DNA of 10,015 bases, from the NCBI GenBank assembly GCA_031270215.1, contig JAISYB010000066.1, positions 1 through 10,015 of the forward strand, given 5' to 3'. The stretch is from Streptococcaceae bacterium. GTDB taxonomy: Bacteria > Bacillota > Bacilli > Lactobacillales > Streptococcaceae. The notes below the pieces were generated by a model that was given only the letters and a program-made list of their open reading frames with translations, was not told where the DNA came from and did not search any database. The position numbers and the translations under genes were made by a program. Positions 1 through 4,249 of this stretch are shown piece after piece. Position 1 is the stretch's first letter. Every line of letters begins with the position of its first letter.

Positions 1-273
1 GTTCAGAAGACTGGCGGCGCTAAGACGCATACACTAACAACGACGCAAATGCCGAGCCATACGCACACACTAAGAAATAATGTTAGTAACGGAGCTTCAA
101 CGCAATCGACCAGATACGGTGTAACCTATAACAATAGCGGTTGGACGCAAAACTTCGTGATGTCGAACTCAACCGAAACTAGCGGGAATAACATTGTCGC
201 AACAGGCGGTGGTGGTGCGCATAATAACTTGCAGCCTTATATTACCGTGTATTTTTGGCGAAGGACTGCGTAG
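1..273 (+). CDS. Phage tail fibre / tail-collar protein, C-terminal end (5' truncated)
   Basis: The reading frame is open from the first base and ends at TAG 271-273, so only the last 90 residues are in the window. The fragment has an HTHT histidine cluster near its start (preceded by MPS) and ends in a Gly-rich segment followed by AHNNLQPYITVYFW. That ending is the familiar C-terminus of phage tail-collar and receptor-binding fibre proteins, in which HxH motifs can bind metal along a trimeric fibre (family knowledge). Many Asn, Ser and Thr residues fit a beta-rich fibre tip. It lies directly upstream of the lysis genes, the usual place for the last tail gene. The protein is probably a virion structural protein contacting the host surface. 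The true start lies left of the window, and the ATG at 49 is only an internal methionine. Confidence 0.8.
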   Translation, partial: VQKTGGAKTHTLTTTQMPSHTHTLRNNVSNGASTQSTRYGVTYNNSGWTQNFVMSNSTETSGNNIVATGGGGAHNNLQPYITVYFWRRTA

Positions 274-307
274 GTCAAATATTTTACAAATTCAAAAAGG
301 AGGTTTT

Positions 308-703
308 ATGATTAAGCTTTTGAAGGTGAATGTGTTGATTTTTTCGATGGTATTGTCAACGATGATGATGCTATCAGAAAGCCAGCTAACGAGTGATAAT
401 GGTCACTTAATTAGTGATGTTGGCGCATTCTTCATGTTTACCGGTGTACGTTTAGCACCGTTTCTAATGATTATTAGCATCATCAGTTTAGTAAATGTTG
501 TGAAGCTAAAAAACAAGCTTATAGAGCGTATAGGCGGCAGTTTACTTTGTGGCTGTTTTCTTGCGATTGGCTTTAGTGGTTTGATTGTTACTTTGCATGA
601 ATGGCAGTTCATTCATGAAATCAAATCGATTCTTTGGTTGGGAGCGTTTTACGTTGCACTAAATATTTACATCTTGATGAATCAGGCGGGTGGTGATTTT
701 TGA
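308..703 (+). CDS. Four-helix phage membrane protein of unknown function
   Basis: The protein has 131 residues. The start at ATG 308 is chosen because a perfect AGGAGG (298-303) lies 4 bases upstream; the frame is open further left, but that part would overlap the fibre gene. There are about four hydrophobic stretches (roughly residues 7-25, 36-60, 72-92 and 105-125), separated by short polar loops such as KLKNKLIER. I do not recognise the family. It sits between the tail-fibre gene and the holin, so it could be an accessory lysis membrane protein, an antiholin-like factor, or a lysogenic-conversion or superinfection-exclusion protein; these are inferences from position only. Its TGA (701-703) overlaps the ATG of the next gene by one base (TGATG), suggesting translational coupling. 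Confidence 0.75.
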   Translation: MIKLLKVNVLIFSMVLSTMMMLSESQLTSDNGHLISDVGAFFMFTGVRLAPFLMIISIISLVNVVKLKNKLIERIGGSLLCGCFLAIGFSGLIVTLHEWQFIHEIKSILWLGAFYVALNIYILMNQAGGDF

Positions 704-972
704 TGGATATGGGCGAATTCTTAACGCTTTTAGGGACAATATCGGGGATTGTCGTTGTTTTGATTGGCTATAACAATAAGCGTGAAGAGACGAGGAGCGA
801 GGAGTTGACACATCGGATTGACTTGCTTGAAAAAAAGGTCGTCCACTTGCAAGAAAAGTTAGATGAGCGCAGCGAGCTCTTAAGATTAAGAGAGGTTGAA
901 ATCGAGAAGTTGAAATTAATTATTGAGAATTCTAAAACGAGAGGAGCAACAAATGAAAAACGAAACTTATGA
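703..972 (+). CDS. Phage membrane-anchored coiled-coil protein, unknown function
   Basis: The protein has 89 residues. The start at ATG 703 overlaps the previous stop codon and has a GGTGGTGA-like ribosome binding site just upstream (689-696). ATG 709, two codons later, is an alternative start, and a TTG at 700 is possible but weaker. One N-terminal transmembrane segment (about residues 5-23, ending GIVVVLIGY) is followed by a highly charged region rich in Lys, Glu, Arg and Leu (about 27-80), with heptad-like spacing typical of a coiled coil. Anchor-plus-coil proteins are common in Gram-positive phage lysis cassettes, for example the XhlA type, but XhlA has its membrane helix at the C-terminus. 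The order here is reversed, so I leave it unnamed. The gene overlaps the holin gene by 20 bases. Confidence 0.7.
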   Translation: MDMGEFLTLLGTISGIVVVLIGYNNKREETRSEELTHRIDLLEKKVVHLQEKLDERSELLRLREVEIEKLKLIIENSKTRGATNEKRNL

Positions 973-1159
973 CAAATTGAAATGGGTGGCTATTACGTTA
1001 TTACCGGCGTTAGCAACGCTAGTTGGCGCTATCGGGCTATCCGTTAAATGGGAGCATGTAGAGCTTGCAGTGTTCATTTTGACGGCTTTTGATACTTTTT
1101 TAGGAACGCTTTTAGGCATTTCAAGCGTCAAGTATATTAAAGTAAATGAAGAGGGTTGA
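953..1159 (+). CDS. Phage holin, Dp-1-like family
   Basis: The protein has 68 residues. ATG 953 is chosen because AGAGGAG (940-946) is 6 bases upstream; starting at ATG 923 would add ten charged residues with no ribosome binding site. Two transmembrane segments are visible (about 10-29 and 37-56) between a charged N-terminus and a short basic tail. The start MKNETYDKLKW and the segment DTFLGTLLGISSVKY match what I recall of the pneumophage Dp-1 holin family. Holins oligomerise in the cytoplasmic membrane and open lesions that let the endolysin reach peptidoglycan. The endolysin gene starts 5 bases after this stop, which supports the role. Confidence 0.85.
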   Translation: MKNETYDKLKWVAITLLPALATLVGAIGLSVKWEHVELAVFILTAFDTFLGTLLGISSVKYIKVNEEG

Positions 1160-1164
1160 GGGGT

Positions 1165-1905
1165 ATGACAAAAAACATTAACGGCGATTTTTACAGTGAT
1201 TTAATCACGAGCGTTAATCCAAATGTGATGAATGGACAACCGAGAGCTGGCGGTGTTGACATGATTATCATTCATCACAATGCGACCACCAATAAAGATG
1301 TCGCTATGAATACATGGCTTGCGAGTGGCTCGGCTGGTACGTCTGCACACTATGAGCTAACACCGAGTGAGATTATTGGCTGTGTTGGCGAGAATTATGT
1401 TGCATACCATGCAGGCAATTGGGACGTGAACACTCGTAGTGTTGGCTTAGAACACGTTAATTCAAGCGGTGCGCCTAATTGGTCGGTTGCACCTGAAACA
1501 CTTGAGAATAGCGCTAGATTGATTGTAGACATATGCAGGCGATACGGTATTCCAATCGACCGAGCGCACATTAAAGGACACAACGAGATATCGGCTACAG
1601 CTTGTCCGGGTGGTATTAACGTGGACGTTTTGGTCAAGAGAGCGCAAGAGATTGCAAACGGTACGCAACCAACACCAACACCAGCACCAACACCAGTACA
1701 AAAATTAGGGAGGAAAACGAATATGATTTTATTTCAAGAAAGTGGCAAAATTTATTTATGGGCAGGGAACAAATACACGTATATTGGCACTCCAGCTGAG
1801 CTTGAATCCATTAAAACGTTGATGGTAAAAGCGGGTTACGACACGTGGATTCACACAGACGCCAAGCAAATTAAATACATTAAAAAGCTAGCAACATTGG
1901 CATAA
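1165..1905 (+). CDS. Phage endolysin, N-acetylmuramoyl-L-alanine amidase (Amidase_2)
   Basis: The protein has 246 residues and starts at ATG 1165; GAGGG at 1151-1155 is the likely ribosome binding site, 9 bases away. An upstream in-frame TTG (1156) is less likely. The N-terminal zinc amidase domain (about 1-165) has the IIIHHNAT motif, with His37 as first zinc ligand, and KGHNEISATACPG, with His139 and Cys147 as the other two. The His-x7-Cys spacing equals that of T7 lysozyme (His122/Cys130). A Pro-Thr linker (168-179) joins a C-terminal domain of about 60 residues (187-246, MILFQESGKIYLWAGNK...) that looks like a small phage cell-wall-binding domain. There is no signal peptide, so export depends on the holin. 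The enzyme cuts the bond between muramic acid and the stem peptide. An internal start at the domain boundary is described separately. Confidence 0.93.
   Translation: MTKNINGDFYSDLITSVNPNVMNGQPRAGGVDMIIIHHNATTNKDVAMNTWLASGSAGTSAHYELTPSEIIGCVGENYVAYHAGNWDVNTRSVGLEHVNSSGAPNWSVAPETLENSARLIVDICRRYGIPIDRAHIKGHNEISATACPGGINVDVLVKRAQEIANGTQPTPTPAPTPVQKLGRKTNMILFQESGKIYLWAGNKYTYIGTPAELESIKTLMVKAGYDTWIHTDAKQIKYIKKLATLA
1707..1725 (+). promoter_or_regulatory. Internal ribosome binding site and ATG within the endolysin gene
   Basis: AGGGAGG (1707-1713) lies 9 bases upstream of ATG 1723-1725, in frame with the endolysin (residue Met187). It sits exactly where the Pro-Thr linker ends and the C-terminal domain begins. 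It matches the anti-Shine-Dalgarno as well as the best gene starts in this window. Enterococcal phage endolysin Lys170 is known to make extra wall-binding subunits from such an internal site; use of this one is inferred. Confidence 0.65.
1723..1905 (+). CDS. Predicted separate cell-wall-binding subunit of the endolysin (internal in-frame start)
   Basis: The product would be 60 residues, from Met187 of the endolysin to its stop, starting MILFQESGKIYLWAGNKYTY. It is the complete C-terminal binding domain without linker or catalytic part. Evidence is the strong AGGGAGG site 9 bases upstream and the coincidence of this start with the domain boundary. If made, it would probably assemble with the full-length enzyme to form a multivalent wall-binding complex, as reported for Lys170-type endolysins. 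The sequence shows only the potential. Confidence 0.55.
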   Translation: MILFQESGKIYLWAGNKYTYIGTPAELESIKTLMVKAGYDTWIHTDAKQIKYIKKLATLA

Positions 1906-1913
1906 ATGAAATA

Positions 1914-1943
1914 CCCTCACATTGAGTTGTGGGGGCTTTTTTT
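1914..1943 (+). terminator. Intrinsic terminator of the phage lysis cassette
   Basis: CCCTCAC (1914-1920) pairs with GTGGGGG (1929-1935, one G-T pair) around an 8-base loop, followed after one C by seven T residues (1937-1943). It begins 8 bases after the endolysin stop. Confidence 0.85.
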
Positions 1944-1964
1944 GTTGTGAAAAAGCAAAAAATG

Positions 1965-1996
1965 TTGACTTAAAGACTAGAAAAATCTAGTCTAAA
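1965..1996 (+). promoter_or_regulatory. Possible promoter with a dyad operator in the spacer
   Basis: TTGACT (1965-1970) resembles a -35 box. An 8-bp perfect inverted repeat, AGACTAGA-AAAA-TCTAGTCT (1974-1993), follows it, and TCTAAA (1991-1996) is a weak -10 at 20-base spacing. Long spacers carrying a dyad are typical of MerR-type promoters, but no such regulator gene is nearby. The palindrome could equally be a recombinase core site. Confidence 0.3.
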
Positions 1997-2046
1997 TAAG
2001 GTGGAAAAAAGGTGGAAATGGTTGCATATTGTTTACATATCACAAA

Positions 2047-2068
2047 ACATTTTAACGAGTTAAAATGT
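2047..2068. repeat. Perfect 10-bp inverted repeat with 2-base spacer
   Basis: ACATTTTAAC (2047-2056) and GTTAAAATGT (2059-2068) are perfect reverse complements separated by GA. With a 2-base spacer it cannot form a normal RNA hairpin loop without opening its inner pairs, so a binding site for a dimeric protein is more natural. No partner gene can be assigned. Confidence 0.45.
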
Positions 2069-2142
2069 CTTCTAACTGTTGATATCAAAGGAATTACGCA
2101 CAGTTTGCACATCAAGAGCAGACCATTAAGAGCTTACGTGCT

Positions 2143-2373
2143 CTACATGGTAAAGCAGCGAGAATTAAAGAAATTCGTCGTTAATACTATTGACTTAAAC
2201 CCTTGTGTATCAAGGGTTTTTGTTGTTTCTAAGGGGTTAAAGTCATTCCTGTTTTAGCTGGAATTTGAAAAAGGGGCAAGTTTTTTAACGGCTTCAATTT
2301 TATTCCGTAAATCCTGCTTCATGTTTTCGCTAATAGCGCTTTGAAATGACAAAGCGGTATCGACTAGGAATTT
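2143..2373 (-). other. Startless minus-strand open frame, possible decayed gene remnant
   Basis: Read on the minus strand, 76 codons are open between TAG at 2374-2376 and TAG at 2143-2145. The part at 2251-2373 looks protein-like (for example SFQSAISENMKQDL, then KIEAVKKLAPFFKFQL), with an amphipathic, Lys-rich pattern. The later part crosses the 2192-2244 dyad. There is no upstream start or ribosome binding site, and the only good methionine is inside the fragment. It could be the C-terminal remnant of a chromosomal gene cut by prophage integration or deletion. I cannot name the parent protein, and it may be chance. Confidence 0.2.
2197..2221 (+). terminator. Hairpin with short T-run, terminator-like
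   Basis: AAACCCTTG (2197-2205) pairs perfectly with CAAGGGTTT (2211-2219) around loop TGTAT, and T continues to 2221. It could end a short + strand transcript starting near 1996. The same left arm can also pair with 2231-2244 (see findings), so it may be part of a larger switch or a recombination site instead. Confidence 0.45.
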
Positions 2374-2389
2374 CTAGTTAACACCGCTT
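2352..2389. repeat. Long imperfect hairpin
   Basis: AAGCGGT (2352-2358) pairs with ACCGCTT (2383-2389), and inside it ACTAG (2363-2367) pairs with CTAGT (2374-2378), with few mismatches between, giving a stem of about 18 pairs. No T-run follows on either strand, so it is not a clear terminator. Its centre resembles the dyad at 1974-1993. Confidence 0.5.
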
Positions 2390-2401
2390 AAGTCTAATAA
2401 T

Positions 2402-2459
2402 CCAATTCACCGACTCAATGAGTGTTATTTATTGAGCTAGTCAATATGTTTTGAATTGG
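2402..2459. repeat. Nested inverted repeats
   Basis: CCAATTCA (2402-2409) pairs with TGAATTGG (2452-2459). Inside it, GACTCAAT (2412-2419) pairs with ATTGAG plus AGTC (2431-2442), with a 2-base bulge. The whole could fold into one branched stem. No function is assignable. Confidence 0.4.
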
Positions 2460-2515
2460 CTAAGGAGAGCGTTTTGGGTTCAGCACTCTGTTCGGCTTCT
2501 GGAATTGTTTTAAAG

Positions 2516-2564
2516 ATAGCTACAGGATAGGTTGCTTGCTCCCTAGTATCCTGTAGCTATTTTT
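2516..2564. terminator. Strong 14-bp hairpin, probable bidirectional terminator
   Basis: ATAGCTACAGGATA (2516-2529) and TATCCTGTAGCTAT (2547-2560) are perfect complements around a 17-base loop. On the + strand the stem runs into TTTTT (2560-2564). On the minus strand it lies about 50 bases past the regulator stop and is followed by a poorer CTTTAAAA tract. It most likely ends regulator transcription and shields it from rightward read-through. Confidence 0.65.
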
Positions 2565-2609
2565 GCCAATCGCTCGATTTCAACTATTCATCTTTGATTA
2601 GCGATTTTT

Positions 2610-3662
2610 TTAATTGCCTTTGTTCACATCTAGAATTGATTGTCGCTCAATAATATCGGTTGTTAAAAGAACACGTCGATAAATTGAGGGATTGGTTATC
2701 CGATTGTGGACTGTTTCAATACCGATTTCACCAGCTTCTTCAGTGTAAACCTTAACGGTAGTTAGAGGAGGTGTGATATATCTTGAAACGGTAATGTCGT
2801 TAATTCCCATTAAGCTAATGTCTTCTGGGATTTTAATTTTTTCAGCAGTTAAAACATGGTTAATGCCGATTGCCATTGCATCATTAGCGGCTAAAATTGC
2901 CGTTGGTAAATCATCTTTCCATAATTTTAAAGCTTCAAGGGTTAATTTCTCTCCATTTGAAACCTCTAAGGGCATATTGCTAGCGACAATAAAATAATCC
3001 TTGCGGAATAGCTGCTTAGCTTTCATAAAATCGTAATAGGCGTTCGTTGTTGGTGCGCGGAATTTGCGATAACCATACATATCATCAGTTTCTTCGGCGC
3101 CGATAAAAGCAATTTTTCGGTGTCCTTTTTGATACAGATATTCCATTGCTTCTAAGGTTGCACTAGTAAAATCAGTATTGACAGCATCAAATGAAGCAAT
3201 CGGGAAGCTAGACCCAATCACACAGAGATTTTTTATTTTCCGATTGAGTGCTTTTAATTCTTTTTCATTATAGTTGCCAATAGCGATACCACCAACAATT
3301 TTAGTATCTTCAATATCATCAATATTATTGATCATAAGTAAATTATAGCCTAACTCAGTTGCTCTTTTTTCAGCACCAAGTCTAATCGAAAGGTAATAAG
3401 CATCTTCTAATTCTTCGGATTCCTTGTAACGTTGAATAACTGCTAGGGTATCCGATTTTAATGTTGCTTTAGTTAAAGGCTTGTCTTGTTTATGCTGTTT
3501 CTTCTTGTCTTTGTATTTGGTGTAATTCAATTCTTCGGCAATTTCAAAAATTTTCCGTTTGTTTTCAATAGTGATTGAAAGGGAATTATCCATATTCAAG
3601 ACACGAGAAACTGTTGCGATTGATAAATTGGCTTTTTCAGCAATATCAGATAATGTTGCCAT
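2610..3662 (-). CDS. LacI/GalR-family transcriptional regulator, EbgR-like
   Basis: The protein has 350 residues and starts at the ATG read from 3662-3660, with AGGAGGT (complement of 3667-3673) 4 bases upstream. The N-terminal LacI helix-turn-helix (about residues 2-25, TLSDIAEKANLSIATVSRVLN) is followed by a Lys-rich stretch (48-64) in place of the usual PNxxAxxL hinge helix. A periplasmic-binding-protein-like effector and dimer domain covers about 72-345, with FDAVNTDF, KGHRKIAFIGAEE, AILAANDAMAIGI and PEDISLMGIND. The DAYYLSIR segment and the hinge recall E. coli EbgR. It is divergent from the uronide operon and probably represses it until a sugar or uronide ligand binds; target and ligand are inferred from position. 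Three TTTA-C-TAAA dyads in the shared intergenic region are candidate operators. Confidence 0.92.
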   Translation of the reverse strand: MATLSDIAEKANLSIATVSRVLNMDNSLSITIENKRKIFEIAEELNYTKYKDKKKQHKQDKPLTKATLKSDTLAVIQRYKESEELEDAYYLSIRLGAEKRATELGYNLLMINNIDDIEDTKIVGGIAIGNYNEKELKALNRKIKNLCVIGSSFPIASFDAVNTDFTSATLEAMEYLYQKGHRKIAFIGAEETDDMYGYRKFRAPTTNAYYDFMKAKQLFRKDYFIVASNMPLEVSNGEKLTLEALKLWKDDLPTAILAANDAMAIGINHVLTAEKIKIPEDISLMGINDITVSRYITPPLTTVKVYTEEAGEIGIETVHNRITNPSIYRRVLLTTDIIERQSILDVNKGN

Positions 3663-3694
3663 ATTTACCTCCTTCTTTACAAAGTAATGTACTG

Positions 3695-3700
3695 ATTATA
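3695..3700 (-). promoter_or_regulatory. -10 box of the LacI regulator promoter
   Basis: Read on the minus strand this is a perfect TATAAT, 33 bases upstream of the regulator start. The -35 region (TTTTAT, 17 bases away) is poor, suggesting a weak promoter. The palindrome at 3704-3718 lies in its spacer, so autorepression is likely. Confidence 0.55.
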
Positions 3701-3703
3701 ACA

Positions 3704-3718
3704 TTTTTTACTAAAAAA
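3704..3718. promoter_or_regulatory. Candidate LacI operator 1 (perfect palindrome)
   Basis: TTTTTTA-C-TAAAAAA is a perfect 7-bp dyad around a single C. It lies between the -35 and -10 of the regulator's own promoter. Two related sites follow in the same intergenic region. Confidence 0.45.
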
Positions 3719-3768
3719 TAAAATATTTAAATTAGGAAATAGATATTCTGCCGTATAACTGAATAAAA

Positions 3769-3777
3769 TTTACTAAA
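3769..3777. promoter_or_regulatory. Candidate LacI operator 2
   Basis: TTTA-C-TAAA is the core of the same dyad as operator 1, with A-rich flanks. It sits just upstream of the -35 box of the rightward promoter. Confidence 0.4.
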
Positions 3778-3782
3778 AATTG

Positions 3783-3811
3783 TTGATTTTTAACTAAAAA
3801 AGAGGTAAAAT
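3783..3811 (+). promoter_or_regulatory. Promoter of the uronide operon
   Basis: TTGATT (3783-3788) and TAAAAT (3806-3811) have the ideal 17-base spacing and fit the vegetative sigma factor. The expected transcription start near 3818 leaves a short leader of about 38 bases. A candidate operator overlaps the spacer, and a cre-like site lies just past the start. Confidence 0.65.
3787..3801. promoter_or_regulatory. Candidate LacI operator 3 (imperfect)
   Basis: TTTTTAACTAAAAAA resembles operators 1 and 2 with one extra A at the centre. It overlaps the spacer of the rightward promoter, where a bound repressor would block RNA polymerase. Confidence 0.35.
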
Positions 3812-3822
3812 CAATTGTGTGA

Positions 3823-3837
3823 GGGAAAACGTTTCTA
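3823..3837. promoter_or_regulatory. cre-like / LacI-type operator with AAACGTTT core
   Basis: The palindromic core AAACGTTT (3827-3834) has the central CG typical of LacI-family and CcpA cre sites. Against the cre consensus WTGNAANCGNWNNCW it has three mismatches, at the outer positions. Its place just downstream of the predicted transcription start suits repression, either by CcpA (carbon catabolite control) or by the local regulator. Confidence 0.4.
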
Positions 3838-3855
3838 AAATGTTAGGGGGTAAAG

Positions 3856-4239
3856 ATGGCCGGTAAACTGATAGATTTGACTTTATGTGTTTTGGTGCTT
3901 ATTTTTTTGTCAGGTTGTTCCGAGAAAAAAGTAAAAGAATTTGATAGCCAGACAATTGAGGATAAAGGCATTGTCAAAAAAGCTAAAAAATACACAGATG
4001 AGCAGTATCAAAATGGCGAAGTAGCGTTGCATGAATACGTTCAAATTCAAGGAAAAATTTCTAAAACAGATGAAAAGGATAATCGAATCAAGCAAAATAG
4101 CCGCTTTATTTTAAAGACGACACACGGCAAGTATCAAGTAATCAACGGAGTTGACAGTAATTTAAAGCTTGGGGACAAGGTTACCGTTTATGGTGAATAT
4201 TATGGTTTTATTAAAGCGATGAAAATAGATGAAAGTTGA
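3856..4239 (+). CDS. Small lipoprotein with OB-fold-like domain
   Basis: The protein has 127 residues. ATG 3856 follows AGGGGG (3845-3850) by 5 bases. The signal peptide (1-20) ends in lipobox LSGC, giving lipidated Cys21, so the mature protein should be tethered to the outer face of the membrane. A charged linker (22-60) leads to a beta-rich domain (about 60-127) with the pattern YVQIQGKIS...RFILKTTHGKYQVINGV...LKLGDKVTVYGEYYGF. The alternating strands and the GDKVTVYGEY element resemble the OB-fold tRNA_anti-like lipoproteins of Firmicutes. It is the first gene of the operon. Its role is unknown; sugar capture or a structural role in the transporter are guesses from position. The end overlaps a possible upstream ATG of the next gene. 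Confidence 0.75.
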   Translation: MAGKLIDLTLCVLVLIFLSGCSEKKVKEFDSQTIEDKGIVKKAKKYTDEQYQNGEVALHEYVQIQGKISKTDEKDNRIKQNSRFILKTTHGKYQVINGVDSNLKLGDKVTVYGEYYGFIKAMKIDES

Positions 4240-4249
4240 GGGTGTTCCA

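Larger units (their letters stand above)
1944..2609. other. Gene-poor, dyad-rich region between prophage lysis genes and the LacI regulator
   Basis: No convincing gene is seen in this stretch of about 670 bases. It holds at least seven inverted repeats (listed separately or under findings) and several weak open frames. A + strand frame at 2012-2257 starts at GTG after AAGGTGG (1998-2004), but it runs through a hairpin and matches no family I know. A 33-codon startless + frame at 2083-2184 ends REIKEIRR-like and stops just before that hairpin. The minus frame 2143-2373 is described separately. The position, directly after the endolysin and before chromosomal sugar genes, is where a prophage right attachment site would be expected. 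No tRNA or integrase is visible. Confidence 0.6.

Noticed and set aside
1668..1700. Short tandem repeat (CCAACA units)
   Set aside because: It encodes the Pro-Thr interdomain linker of the endolysin and needs no other explanation.
1395..1701. Antisense open frames over the endolysin gene, one with Cys-Trp repeats
   Set aside because: They mirror the amidase coding sequence and its Pro-Thr linker codons, and have no ribosome binding site. The Cys-Trp run is simply the complement of the CCA-ACA linker repeats.
2012..2257. 81-codon + strand open frame starting GTG after AAGGTGG
   Set aside because: The product resembles no family I know, the frame runs straight through the hairpin at 2197-2219, and competing frames in the same stretch look as good. 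It is mentioned in the region entry only.
2443..2557. 38-codon minus-strand open frame across the terminator hairpin
   Set aside because: It has no start codon, is closed by stops on both sides and is partly made of the hairpin arms. It is most likely chance.
4229..4249. ATG 4229 as the start of the DUF2264 gene
   Set aside because: It lies inside the lipoprotein gene with no clear ribosome binding site, whereas TTG 4250 has GAGGGTG 5 bases upstream and gives the more usual N-terminus.
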